DNA from: Theristus sp. LFF4_11
Lineage: Eukaryota > Nematoda > Chromadorea > Monhysterida > Xyalidae
DNA length: 64,000 bases
NCBI GenBank assembly: GCA_030248135.1
Contig: JASANC010002312.1
Location: 1-64,000 of the forward strand
Direction: 5' to 3'
Under the pieces are notes generated by a model, which saw only the letters and a list, made by a program, of their open reading frames with translations, ran no database searches and had not been told where the DNA came from. Shown piece after piece: positions 48,801 through 60,019 of the stretch (positions are counted from its first letter, which is position 1; the number at the start of each line of letters is the position of its first letter). The position numbers and the translations under genes were made by a program.

Positions 48801-51178
48801 ATGTCGCTTTCGAAAAGTCTACTGTACAGCTGGCGAAATTTCGGTTTGAATTGTGGCGTGAACTTATCCATTATCAACTTTTTTAGATTCTGCGATTGAA
48901 AGCATGTACAAAAACGACTTAACGAGCAAAGAAAACGGAAATCTCCCGACCAATTTCGACATTTCCGAAGACCACGTGTTTGTGGTGATTATGCGGTCGG
49001 CTGGCACCCAGTGACGATAAATGGCGACCAATTCGTCCATGGCCGCCAAACCTGACGAGGGTGAACAATATGCAGATTGTATTATTTCAGTAGAAATCGT
49101 CGCGCAGGACGCATGCATCACGTCACGCGATGTCACTAACCCAGCCAATCAGCTAATTGCATATGATGCAGGCATAGATTACACTTTTCAAACGCACTAA
49201 CCGCCGGCCGTTTGCTCGCCGCCAATCAGCACGCGGTCGGGGTGCAGGAGATTCTGGATGGCCGTGCCTTCGGCCAGGAACTCGGGGTTGCTGAGCACCT
49301 GGTGACGAAGAGAAAATAATAAAACAGCTGCATTCAAACTCTTAAATGAAAGAGGATCAGCTGATTCGTTGGTGATCACGTAATGCATGCTGTCTGTGCA
49401 AACCGAACTCCGCCCCCCATAGCAATGCCTGCACAGAAAGCATGAATACAGTAATCCCAATCAATCAGCCGACTACCTATAATTTAGAGTTCGACTGCAA
49501 GTGCATTTGACAGCATACGATCGATTCCACACCAATTCAAGCCATGGAAAAGACAGCAGCGCATACAGCATAAGATCGACGCACGCAAAAACAATGGAAA
49601 ATCGCGAGCAAAAAAATCGATTTCACACGCAACGAAAGGCAGCGAGAAACCTGAAACGACAAGTTCTTGTTGTCGCGCTGCGCGGCGCCGAGTATCTGCG
49701 CGATGCTTTCAGCAGCCTTCACGGGCACGGTGCTCTTTTCGACCACAATTTTTGGTCCGTTCGCGTTCTCGGCGATCGTGCGCGACACGGACTCGATATA
49801 CCGGAGATCGGCCGCTTTACCCTGAAATTGGGCGAATTTTTTGGGGCAAATGAGGCAGTGAGTTTTTTGGAATCACCCCAAAACAGCAGTTTGGTTGTGA
49901 TGGTAAAGGCGTGAAAGGACACGCAACACCTGTCAGTCATCGACAATTGTGATATTTGTGCAGGCTCATGCGACACACGTTTGGTTGGTATACAAATTGT
50001 GACTATCAGGGCAATGGTCAAAGAGCACTCAATCTACGAGCAGCTCACAACGCTGCCAAAGAAATCAAACTCAACAATGAAGCTCAACAATGATGGCTGG
50101 ATGAAACAAAAACTGACGATCATTGTCAACAATCTAAGTAAACATCACGCAGATTTCGCACCAGGAAATCAACATTTCTCAGAGAGCGGGAAAAAATTAA
50201 AAAACCACGCCGACGCCGCCACCTTGCCGACGCCGTAGTCCTTCGTCGGCGTGTTGACGGAGATGAAGATCAGCTCGGCGCGCCTGATCGCGCCGGTCAC
50301 GTCGGCCGAGAAGAACAGATTGCGGCCGCGACACTGCTGCACGATCTCGTGCAGGCCGGGCTCATAAATCGGCAGCTCGTCGGAGTTCCACGCGTCGATC
50401 TTTGCTCCGTTCATGTCGACGACGGTGACGCGCGTCTTCGGACACTTCGACGCGATCACGACCGACGTTGGACCGCCGACGTAGCCGGCACCGACGCAGC
50501 AGATCTCTTGCACCTGATGCAACGGTTAACGGCAGCGCATTCGTAAAGCAGTGTTTCATGAACGCTAGCGACGTTTTGTAGCACAGCTGCGCGTCACCAA
50601 ATGCTGCTTCATGAATGCACTTTTTGAATGCGCAGGCAGTCGGTTTCCGGCATCGTCTAATCAAAAATCACCTGCCAACAACGCCAATCAACACAAAACT
50701 CAACTGACCACCATCGTATCGCGACTGCGTCTGCTGTTCCTCCAGTCGTCCTGTTCATTCAAATGCAGCCGCTGCTCGCGCTCGTCACAGAGTGCGCATT
50801 GGCCGAAGCGCGTTGACGACACTGCTGGATTCGGATTACTGTGATTTCGATTTTCATCAAATTTCACCGCTCGCTGAAAGTCGATTAATCTGTTGGTCGA
50901 CGAAGTCTCGATGGTCTGTGCTGAAAAAAAAACGGTAAAATTGTTCTCACAATTTGGATAGTGTAACCAGCATTCATGGGTTGCGTACGAAAACCTGAAA
51001 AGTTCATTTAGGGGGGGGGTTAAAACATGTATCGGGCAGGTCTGCTTGGTTTCCGTATTCACCGAGGTACGCATCATATATATTTGAAATAATTTAAAAA
51101 AAACGATATTTCGAAGCAGTTTCTTCACAATGTTCGACTTTCAAACTCACGTTTCTCCTTGTCATTATTCAGGTCCAT
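45893..51178 (-). CDS. UGDH: UDP-glucose 6-dehydrogenase
   Basis: Oxidises UDP-glucose to UDP-glucuronate with two NAD+, supplying precursors of proteoglycans (sqv-4 in C. elegans). Exons, all phase-consistent: 51151-51178, 50712-50920, 50223-50513, 49651-49821, 49202-49298, 48951-49051, 48582-48729, 48201-48295, 47905-48035, 47420-47556, 46899-46990, 45893-46066. Visible signatures: Rossmann motif [81 protein letters not shown] (catalytic Lys), [14 protein letters not shown] (catalytic Cys), [17 protein letters not shown] and KPAFIFDGR. Starting at the ATG that ends exon 50712-50920 gives 479 residues, near the usual 494; the upstream frame adds 78 residues. The C-terminal tail is short and Arg/Pro-rich. 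Confidence 0.95.
46291..46874. mobile_element. Foldback element with 15-bp tandem-repeat arms (AATTCCGGCCCGAAG)
   Basis: Inverted arms 46291-46447 and 46701-46874. Each carries 8-9 copies of AATTCCGGCCCGAAG or variants (GGAG, CTCATT), plus a unique inner segment (TTTTCGCCAGCACGAACAAT and CACGAAGTGATTTTGGTAA) present in inverted orientation in the other arm. The spacer is 253 bp and contains CTTATCAAAAAGGCTTGGCT, also found at 56.73 kb. It occupies the last UGDH intron; the right arm ends 24 bp from the donor of the preceding exon. The architecture is the same as at 38.8-40.5 kb, with a different 15-bp unit. Confidence 0.75.
47139..47233. mobile_element. Short foldback MITE, CATTCATGAAGCA family, copy 2
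   Basis: Palindrome running AAGGGGCATGCACGAAGCAC to ACTGCTTCATGAATGCGCCT with a central TAGCTATGTTTTAACACAGC. It lies in the UGDH intron between exons 47420-47556 and 46899-46990. Confidence 0.75.
48740..48810. mobile_element. Short foldback MITE, CATTCATGAAGCA family, copy 3
   Basis: 71-bp copy: AAAGGTGCATTCATGAAGGC at the left, GTGCTTCATGAATGTCGCTTT-like right end. Its left end is 10 bp from the first base of the UGDH exon starting AANAFLAQR (acceptor TCGAAG at 48730-48731), so almost the entire 3' part of that intron is MITE. Confidence 0.75.
49331..49497. mobile_element. MITE, CAGTCGAACTC family, copy 3
   Basis: Diverged copy in the UGDH intron between exons 49651-49821 and 49202-49298. 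Left end CATTCAAACTCTTAAATGA, inner GATCAGCTGATTCGTTGGTG, right end AATTTAGAGTTCGACTG. The TA duplication is no longer visible. Confidence 0.7.
50530..50625. mobile_element. Short foldback MITE, CATTCATGAAGCA family, copy 4
   Basis: Palindrome from GGCAGCGCATTCGTAAAGCA to TGCTGCTTCATGAATGCAC. Its end lies about 16 bp from the acceptor of the UGDH exon beginning VQEICC (first base 50513), the second such case in this gene. Confidence 0.7.
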
Positions 51179-52227
51179 TTTTTCGTTCGGTGTTTCAGAA
51201 TTCCAAACCAGCCGCTAATATTAGAAGCAAAAAAATCCGAGCGCAAGCACTGTGAGATTACAGTTTTTTGTTTGATAGTTAGAATGGAAATAAAAACAAC
51301 GGCAAAGCTGTTACAGCATTTGTTTGCGGGAAAAAAGCCTGCACTATACAAACCAAAATGGTTTTGACTATCACACGAACAAACGTGGCAGTGAGTAAGC
51401 GTGAGAAATAGGGCCAATCTAAAACAGACGCATGCAAAATCAAACGGATAGTTGATAACCTTTTTAGTGGATATTTCAAAAATAGCAAAACTTGTACTAA
51501 TAACGTGAATAAATAACACATTTACTAACTTAGTATAAAACCCATCAATTCAGTTGCTTTATAACCGACCTATTCCATCCACAACAGATAACATATTTAC
51601 GTTTTTGTTTCGCAAGGCCAGGTCGGATATGTTACGCCGCTAAAACTTAAAACTTATATTATAACCAGGAGTACAGCACTGTTAAAAATTAATTACAGGC
51701 ACGCTGATAGAAAACAAAGCAGATAATCGAAGGTATTGTAAATATATTGCACGTGAAAAAATCAATACTCACAATCGAATGATGCAATTTTTCACATGTC
51801 AACTAATTCAAAGTTCGTTTTTAACTTGCTATATGTCCAATCAGCGCACTGCATGCTACTGATAATCTTCCTGCACCAGTCGTCGTGTACGTGTTTAACC
51901 AATCGGCAGAAGGTTCATGTTTCAAATGCAGCCAAATGCGCTGTTTGCAGCCCACTGTTTGCTTGCTTGTACACTGTGTTCAATTAGGATAATATAGTAC
52001 GTATGTGATCTGTCTGTTTGCACATATGCCACCCGCGCACCCGCCCACCGAAACAGCGAGTGAACCACGAAAAAATACATGCGAAAAATATAAAATCTGC
52101 AACCGCTGTCAAAAAAATACCAGAAACATTGATCTGTTGAGTTCAAACAAAAAAAAACGCACGAAACGGTAAAAACGCAGAGCAATGCAGATACGCTACA
52201 CCCCAACTTCGGCAGGATCAGCATTTA
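51179..52227. other. Upstream region of UGDH; no other gene seen
   Basis: AT-rich sequence that should contain the UGDH promoter and 5' UTR. CCAATCAGCGCACTGCATGC at 51837-51856 matches a motif seen at 36066 and elsewhere in the window. No coding exon is recognised. Confidence 0.35.
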
Positions 52228-53490
52228 AGGCGCGTTTAGCAATTCGTTTTTCTTACGTACGCACGGAACGCACGTCGTTCTAAATGCGGGGCGCAAAACA
52301 GTCGTTTCGTTTACGCCACACGACAAAACTGAAAACTGCGCACCGCATTTAGAACGACTGAAGTGTCGTGCATACATACGGAAAACTAATTCGCGTGGGC
52401 AAAAAGTTGTGTGGTATGTCCGAACGTGCGGACGGACAAGCTTGCGTACGGGAATTAGAAAACGTGTAGCATCCGTCATACAACTGTCGTTCTAAATGCC
52501 GTGACCAAAAATAGTCCGTTCTGTTGCGGACAAAAATGCAAATGTCTGCCCTAGCAAATTTGAAAACGGGAATTGACAAATTTTATTTTTTAGTGGTCAT
52601 CTCCCTTGCATTCCCTCCCCTTCCCCTACCCTCTTCCCCATTTTGCATTCAGTTTGTCGTCGCATTTTTATCACATGTGTTCTCAAGAAGCGCATGTAAA
52701 AATCTAAATTCTTTCAGTTTTGGTATATACAAACTGAATTTGAACAAATTTTGATTTGGATCTTTCAAAAATGGAAAATGCTGACCCAAAATCTCCGCCG
52801 ACGCCGATCAGTTCGCTCGACGAAGCGCAGGTGACAGAGAAGCTGATCGAAGCTGTTTTGCTTTTTTGGAGCCAGCAGCCCCCTTCTCCGAAACCAGCAA
52901 GCAAGCAAGCAAACAAACAAACAAACAAACAAACAAACAAACAAACAAACAAACAAACAAACAAACAAACAAACAACGAAAAACAACAGTTTCCAGTAGA
53001 TTTCAGTTTTCTTTCTTTTCAAAACAGGCAAGTAGACCCACCAAATAAAACTGAGCATTTTTTTCCCGTTGCCCCAACATCTAATATACCTTGATTTTCA
53101 ACTTAAAATTAACAGACACTGGAAAATATGAACTTTTCCGCACATCCGTCGAACGACTTTTTGCTGCCAGCAGCAAAAAGTCGTCGGACAGTCGTGCGCA
53201 AGAAATTCTAATTCGCGTGCGCATTTGTCTTTTTACGCACGGACAAACAGTCGTTCTAAATCCCGTGCGCAAAACAGTCGTGTCGGATACACGTAAGTCA
53301 CACGCACGAAATTCTAATTCGCGTGGGCACAAGTTTTTTTGCGTGCGCACGGACAACGTTCTAAATCATGCGCGCAAAACAGTCGTTACGTGCGAACGAC
53401 AGTCATGCGTGCGAAATTCTAATTCGCGTAGCCATTTTTTAAGTTCTGTCTCCGTGCGTACGCACGAAAATCTAATTGCTAAACGCGCCT
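52228..53490. mobile_element. PIF/Harbinger-like TIR element, TTA target duplication
   Basis: Ends AGGCGCGTTTAGCAATT and its complement AATTGCTAAACGCGCCT, flanked by TTA on both sides (52225-52227 and 53491-53493). TTA duplications are typical of PIF/Harbinger elements. Subterminal regions contain several imperfect copies of a block with GAAATTCTAATTCGCGTGG, GTGCGCACGGACAA and CGCAAAACAGTCGTT in both orientations. The centre holds a plus-strand ORF (52771-53094, start MENADPKSPPTPISSLDEAQ) without transposase motifs, and a CAAA microsatellite. Confidence 0.65.
52903..52977 (+). repeat. (CAAA)n microsatellite
   Basis: About 18 near-perfect CAAA units inside the TTA-flanked element. They are translated in the central ORF as repeated KQTN. 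Confidence 0.9.
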
Positions 53491-54375
53491 TTAGACAACT
53501 GTTATCGCTTGTTTGCCACAACTTACTCCAGTTTGTTGTGCGACGATAAATGAACTCGAACTCGAACGCGGAATTTCGAATGTTCAACCAATCAAAAAAG
53601 TTAGTGATGAAATGATCATGTTCATGATCCATGTTCTATATTTTATGAGCCATTTTATGTCGCCGAACCAATTTTTTTTCGATAGATAGCTGGCTAGGAA
53701 ATTTTTTTGAATAGATAATAGCTGAGCAGAAAAATCTTTGATAGAGATTTTTTTGCCCCCGCCCCCCCCCCCCTAGAACAACTATGTACACAGAACAAAC
53801 AAGCGAAAACTAATAAAAATGAAAACCGCAGTCCCAAAGTCAGGCAGGAACTCACAATAATCATTGTTTTTGCTCATGATAAATTTCCGCGATCTCCAAA
53901 AATCCCAAAAACCGGTTGTATCAAGCCGATAACTTGAAAGGCAGCAGCTCCTTGTTCGCCTTGGACCGACTAAATACGGATTTGTTTTCACTGCCGGCTC
54001 ATTGCCGCTAACGCCTCTGAAACAAGAAAAGGAAAAGTGAAACGAAAAGCGAGAGGTAACGAATGCAGTGTTGAAAAGAGAGAGAAGCAACAGAAAAAAG
54101 ATGACACGCACGGGCAAATTATTCAAATTGAATTGTTATCAAATTTCAAGCACAGCAGGAGAAAACCACCACTCCAATCCAATCAAGCACGATCCGCAGG
54201 CGAGAAAAGTATTATGAAATACCATCGACACCGGACCGGCACCGGGTCCGTAGTTTTAAACCATCACGTCTGGCGGAGTTTTCGGCCATTCAAACTCCGG
54301 TTTCCGGAGCGGCTCTGGAGTCCGGCCGGACCGGTGTTTTGGACCTGCCTTGAGCCTTGGACTATGGGAGTCGGG
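53491..54375. other. Non-coding region
   Basis: No recognised gene. Includes a poly-C run at 53757-53773 and a CCGG-rich patch at 54228-54345 (ACCGGACCGG, CGGTTTCCGGAGCGG) next to the 54.4 kb repeat. Confidence 0.3.
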
Positions 54376-54935
54376 AATAGGGTTGTTAAACAAACAAAAA
54401 TCGTCATTTAAAAAAAAAATTCAAATTTCAAAAATCAAAGTTGTGCTAAATCAACCAGGTAGTTCGAAGAACTACATTTCATGTGCAATCGCCTCCCGAA
54501 TGACTCCCGTGTGGCGGAACTTTCTAGCTTTTGTTTGGGTGACCTCATTTACCCCTTTTCCAAACCTTTACCATACCTCTTCTTGTGTTTTGACCCCATA
54601 ACGTCACTAATTGTCCCCAGCCCAAGTGAAAATACACATACCGGCTTGAAATTCGATCAAATCTGATGATGTGTCGCGACGACAGGACTCGAAACAGCAG
54701 CCAGACAACGTAACGCTTGCAAACGTAGCAGCTCGGACGCTGAAATTTGGATTACGAGGCGAATCGTCACCTAATCTGCATCGGAAATGGTGAGCCAACC
54801 TTTGGGACGCTCAAAAACTTCATCGCAGATGTTGTTAAAGCCTGAAATCAGTCGGCAAAACGGTCAACAAAATCGACTGCTAAAGGTTTTACGACTTACG
54901 AGGTAATATCAAAGAAAATTTTTGTTGAACTTTCG
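54376..54935 (+). repeat. 550-bp dispersed repeat, copy 1
   Basis: Matches 56780-57332 in direct orientation along its whole length with moderate divergence. Shared blocks include AAAGTTGTGCTAAATCAA, CGCCTCCCGAATGACTCCCG, CTTCTTGTGTTTTGACC, CACTAATTGTCCCCAGC and TCTGCATCGGAAATGGT. Frames are broken differently in the two copies, so it is not a conserved exon. Confidence 0.8.
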
Positions 54936-55082
54936 AAAAATTGTGCCAAAATTGAGGCTTTCAGAGCATATTAGAGCAGGGGTCAAGCCGATTTTTGGCG
55001 AATCCGAGGGGGGGTCCGCCCAAATTTAGGGGGGGGGGGTCGTCCCGGGTGGGGGGGGGTCGATTTGGTTGGGGGCAGTAGT

Positions 55083-56387
55083 CAGTACCGTGGGCCCAAA
55101 AATTTCGAGGGGGGGTATGGGTGCCGACCAAAAAGTGAGGGGGGGGTCCAACCTATGGTAACGTGGGACCCCCCCCCCCCCAGGGGGGCCCCATGGGGGG
55201 GGGGTGCATTTTTTCAAAATTTTCTGTGGGGGGGTCCAGCCCCCCCCCCCCCATGATAATTTTTCGCTTAAATTTTGAAGGAAAAACGCTAAATTTTTGC
55301 TGCAAAATCGTTGAAATTACAATGAAGATGGTCAAGTTATCATATATTCAGCTCATATTATGGACTTTATAGACAAAAAATCATGATTTTCGAAAAAAAT
55401 TTTAGGGTGTGCAGAAAATTTTGGGGGGGGGGGTGTCCGCCAGACAAAATTTCATGGGGGGGTGGGGGGGGGGTGTCGGCCAAATTTTCGAGGGGGGGGT
55501 ACGATGGGGGGGGGGGGTGCCCGGTTTTATGGGGGTGGCACGGGGGGCCCCCCCCCCCCCCCCCACCCGACGGGCGCGGGTGCGCGGGGGGGGGTGTACC
55601 CCCCCACCCCCCCCCCCGCGCCCACGGTACTGGCAGTAGTACCGTGGGCGGGGGGGGGGGGGGGGGTACACCCCCCAGAGCACCAGAGACCGTCGGGGGT
55701 GGGGGTCCCCCCCCTCGAAAATTCCACCCCCACACCCCCATGAAATTTTGTCTGGCGGAGACCCCCCAAATTTTCTGCACACCCTAAATTTTTTTTTCGA
55801 AAATCATGATTTTTTTGTCTATAAAGTCCATAATATAAGCTGAATATATGATAACTTGACCAGTACCGTGGGCGGGGGGGGGGGGGGGGGTGTGCCGTGC
55901 CACCCCCCCCTAAAACCGGGCACCCCCCCCCCCCCATCGTACCCCCCCCCCCCTCGAAAATTTGGCCGACACCCCCCCCACCCCCCATGAAATTTTGTCT
56001 GGCGGACACCCCCCCCCCCCAAAATTTTCTGCACACCCTAAAATTTTTTTTTCGAAAATCATGATTTTTTGTCTATAAAGTCCATAATATAAGCTGAATA
56101 TATGATAACTTGACCATCTTCATTGTAATTTCAACGATTTTGCAGCAAAATTTAGCGTTTTTCCTTCAAAATTTAAGCGAAAAATTATCATGGGGGGGTG
56201 GGGGGGTGGACCCCCCCCCACAGAAAATTTTGTAAAAATGCACCCCCCCCCATGGGACCCCCCGGGGGGGGGGGGGGGGTCCCACGTTACCATAGGTTGG
56301 ACCCCCCCCCCTCACTTTTTGGTCGGCACCCCCCCCCACGGTACCATACCCCCCCCCCTCGAAATTTTTTTTGGGCCCACGGTACTG
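55083..56387. mobile_element. G/C-homopolymer-rich nested palindrome, CAGTACCGTGGGC ends
   Basis: A 1.3 kb inverted duplication. The left half (55083-55560) and right half (about 55880-56387) are reverse complements: CAGTACCGTGGGCCCAAA, TTTGGTCGGCACCC and CCACGTTACCATAGGTTGGA appear in both. Runs of 7-17 G or C interrupt each block. The same CAGTACCG terminus recurs internally at 55632 and 55861, so at least two elements appear nested. Beyond it (56388-56620) a partial third segment repeats parts of the same sequence. There is no credible coding. Confidence 0.6.
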
Positions 56388-56779
56388 AACTTGACCATCT
56401 TCATTGTAATTTCAAAGATTTTGCAGCACAATTAAGCGTTTTTGTTAAAAATTTAAGAGTAAAAGTAAGATGGGGGTGGGGGGGGGGGGGGGGGGTGGGT
56501 TGTGACAAACCAAAGAAAATTTTGAAAAAATGCACCCCCCCCCGTTACCCACGTTACCATCGTTACCATAGTTTGGACCCCCCCCCACTTTTTGGTCGGC
56601 ACCCCCCCCCCCCACGCCCACGCGTAATGCATCATTATTAAAACAGCTGCATCTGCAGTTCCGGTGCTCCGCTCCTCCTCCATAACACAGGAAAGAAAAA
56701 AATGCAAAAACTAAATTGATCATTTTCACCTTATCAAAAAGGCTTGGCTTAGGATTAGGATTAGGTTTAGGATTAGGAA

Positions 56780-57332
56780 CTAGGGTTGTTAAAAAAAAAC
56801 AAAAATCGTCATTTTTGTTTTTTTTTAATTTTTTTTTAAAAAAAAAATTTCAAAAATCAAAGTTGTGCTAAATCAATCAGGGAGTCCGAAGAACCACATA
56901 TGATATGCAAGCGCCTCCCGAATGACTCCCGTATGGCGGAACTTTGCAGATTTTGTTTTGGTGACCTCAATTACCCCTTTTCCAAACCGTCACCATGCCT
57001 CTTCTTGTGTTTTGACCTCCAAAACGTCACTAATTGTCCCCAGCTAAGCTAATGCTAAATGAAGACAAACATACCGCCTTGAAATTCGATCAATTCTTCT
57101 GATGGTGTCGCGACGACACGACACGAAGCAGCAACCAGACAACGTAGCGCTTGCAAACAGAGCAGCGAGCACAATCGGACGCTCTGCGAGGCGAATCGTC
57201 ACCTTATCTGCATCGGAAATGGTAGGCTAAGCTTTGGGACGCTCAAAAACTTCATCGCAGATGTTGTCGAAGCCTAAAATCAGTCGGTAAAACGACACAA
57301 ACTCGACTGCTACAGGTTTTACGAGGTATAAT
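56780..57332 (+). repeat. 550-bp dispersed repeat, copy 2 (plus fragment at 57537-57617)
   Basis: Direct repeat of 54376-54935. A third partial copy, sharing TCGCTAAATCAATCAGGGAG, follows at 57537-57617. Just upstream (56735-56777) is a short TTAGGATTAGG tract. Confidence 0.8.
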
Positions 57333-57663
57333 CGAAAAATTGTTGAGAAAATAAAGTGGTTTAGAGTAAGAAAAGATTATTTGATATAAAAAAACGTCGG
57401 TATTTTGTTTTTTTAATATTTTTTATTTTATTTTGTTAACTGACTATAAAAAAAAATTAGATGTAACCACCTGGGTGGGTGGGGGGGGAGGGGGGGGGGG
57501 GGGGTTGTCTTGGTCGATTGCTAAATTGCTAAAAAACAAAAACTAATTTTAAAAAAATTTAACAAATTTGAAAATCAGAGTTTCGCTAAATCAATCAGGG
57601 AGTCCGAAGCGTAATGCATCATTCGTGACGTACCGGATGGCTGTTTTTTGCATCATGAATGAA

Positions 57664-57762
57664 GACGTGACGTGACGTGACGTGACGTGACGTGACGTGA
57701 CGTGACGTGACGTGGCGTGACGTGACGTGACGTGACGTGACGTGACGTGACGTGACGTGACG
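57664..57762 (+). repeat. (GTGAC)n pentanucleotide array
   Basis: About 20 units of GTGAC with a single interruption (GTGGC at about 57713). Every junction creates TGACGTGAC, close to a CRE/ATF core. Confidence 0.9.
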
Positions 57763-60019
57763 TAAAAATTTGTGGGAATGAATGGGCCTTAAACCACGCG
57801 AAGAAACAGATATGGAAATCCCTAAGTTTTAGTTTTTGAAAATCGAAAACACCTCACCTGTTTGACTACGAAACTTGCTCGGAATCCTGAAGATGCAATG
57901 TAGAAGCTTTCAATTTCTTTCTTTTCACGCAACTTTGTTTTCTTCTTTGATTAACTTCAAAAGTCACACGCGACTTGCATTCGTTGATAACGTAAAAACC
58001 CCTTTTACTTGAAGTTTTTCATGAATGATGTTGATGCTGTTTTTAATGGATTTTGTGTGCATATGAAAATGTAAGTGCATTGTATCCCTTGTAAGTTTAG
58101 TACATTTCTACTTTTCCCACGTCTGCGGGTTTGACAGAAAGTTTTGAATAAATGAATCCCGTATTTTACAGACTTGTGTCAGAAATTTGTTTACCATATC
58201 GGAAGCCAGCCCCTAAAGCAAGAGAAAACGCTACGCTGTTTTCAGAATATGTTGAACCCGACATTGTTTAGAACTTGACTCTGAAATTCATCCATTTTAT
58301 ATGTTTTTCTTTTCATCAACAAGCTTCCATGAAGCCATAGTTTTTGTTTGCTTCTCTCAAATTGATGCAATTTGGCCGCATTTAACCGGACGCAATTTGT
58401 GTTCCTAATCAATCACACGTTCAAACACATCCCAAACATAACATGCCGAGTGAAAACTGATGTGAAAAAATATTATTTGCAATTTTCAGAGGGTGCAAGA
58501 TGAAAAAGGCAAAATATGACGCCTGATCTTGTTTTTTTGCAACCTACATTCGTTTGCGTGCAAAAATATTGAATTGCCCGGTCAACACCTTCGTCTGTTT
58601 TTTTCCAATCGTATATCACCTTTCATATCGGTATTCGTTACTACGTATAACATAGTGTGTCAATGCTGGATATTTTTTCTGATTTTGCTGCGCCTGACAA
58701 TCCAATCTATGCCAGGCTAGTCCCATTTCTGAATCTGTGTTTGCTCATCAAATTCAGAGAAAAAATGAGTCTTAGCAAAACAACACAAACAGCCATGTAT
58801 ACCGACTTTCTAATTCAGGAATTTCGAGCTGTTTAATGTTTGCTTGCATACGTGCCATATTTAGGAAAATAAATTTTATATAGAAAAACATATAAAATTT
58901 CATCAGAAGCAAAATCCGTTCATTTGAACGGCAAAAAATGCCACTACTTAATTAAAATTCCTCTGGTAAAATTAGAATTGATAATACCCCAAAAACATCG
59001 CTGTCTAAATGTCTGGGATCGGCTGCTGAAAGTAACAGAGGTAAAAAGAAAAACCAAATGACGGGGGAGACAGCGACCATTCATTAGCCAATAATGAGCA
59101 TCCGGTCCGGTGTGAACCCAGAACACAAATTAGTAGTCTTCGGAAATATGTATCTCAACCTATCCAAAGATCAATGTATTAAACCTCTGATACATCGACG
59201 TGCCGGAAACAAAGGCTTTTTACATTGAAAGTTTTAATTAAAAACTAAGGTCATGTTGCACAGGTGGAAGCAGCAAAACCACACATACCGTATTACCCCC
59301 ATTAATCCCCCCCCCCCACCAATAAACCCCCACCCCCGACCAGTTTCCGAATAATCCCTCCCTCATGGGGGATTATTGGAGACCTGTTTGAAACACATAC
59401 CCAGCGAATTCAGTGGCTGGTTGCAGTGAAAATGATGAAATTGTGCCACCAAAGGCTCCAAATGGGTGAGTTAATGGTAATTTCATTACAAAAGGCTGTT
59501 ATAAAAGGAAATTTCTATGTAGAGTAGAAGTTTCTGCGACTTTCTTGCCTGCCATGCAATGTATTTTTGCCATTTTTCAACAAACCCCCACCCCTAGAAT
59601 TTTTTTGCAAATAAACCCCCCCCCCAATAATCCCCCCCACCAATAAACCCCCACCCCTAAAAGTCGCTGACGTATTAATCCCCCATGGGGGTTTATTGGG
59701 GGTAATACGGTATTAGTGACAAAAACAAAAATTTAACATTTGGTTGACTCTACATGTAATGAGCCATATGTGATGCGTTTTTTCTAAGGCATCGAAAACG
59801 TTAACTGTAAAAGCTTCAAAATTTAAAAAAAACTATACTTCTGATCTGATGCTTCGTTCGTTGCTGGGCAAAAAAAACGAGAACCTCACGAAATAATCAT
59901 TAATGTAATACCAAGGTCGAAAGAATGTAATACCAAGGACGTGCATAATGTGGAAATCCAGAGGCACTGCAAATTTTATGTTGCAAAAACCAAGGAAATA
60001 ATCAAAAATTAAAATCGCC
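57763..60019. other. Upstream region of the globin-like gene
   Basis: No exon is recognised; it contains one MITE (59288-59710) and should contain the promoter of the gene starting at 60020. It is otherwise AT-rich and unremarkable. Confidence 0.35.
59288..59710. mobile_element. MITE, CCGTATTACCCCC family, copy 3
   Basis: Perfect termini CCGTATTACCCCC and GGGGGTAATACGG with TA on both sides. It is the shortest of the three copies in the window; the unique middle (AGCGAATTCAGTGGCTGG, AAATTTCTATGTAGAGTAGA) is well conserved with the copy at 16282. Confidence 0.85.

Noticed and set aside
55026..56729. Gly/Pro-rich ORFs
   Set aside because: Products of G and C homopolymer runs in the palindrome; frames change with run length.
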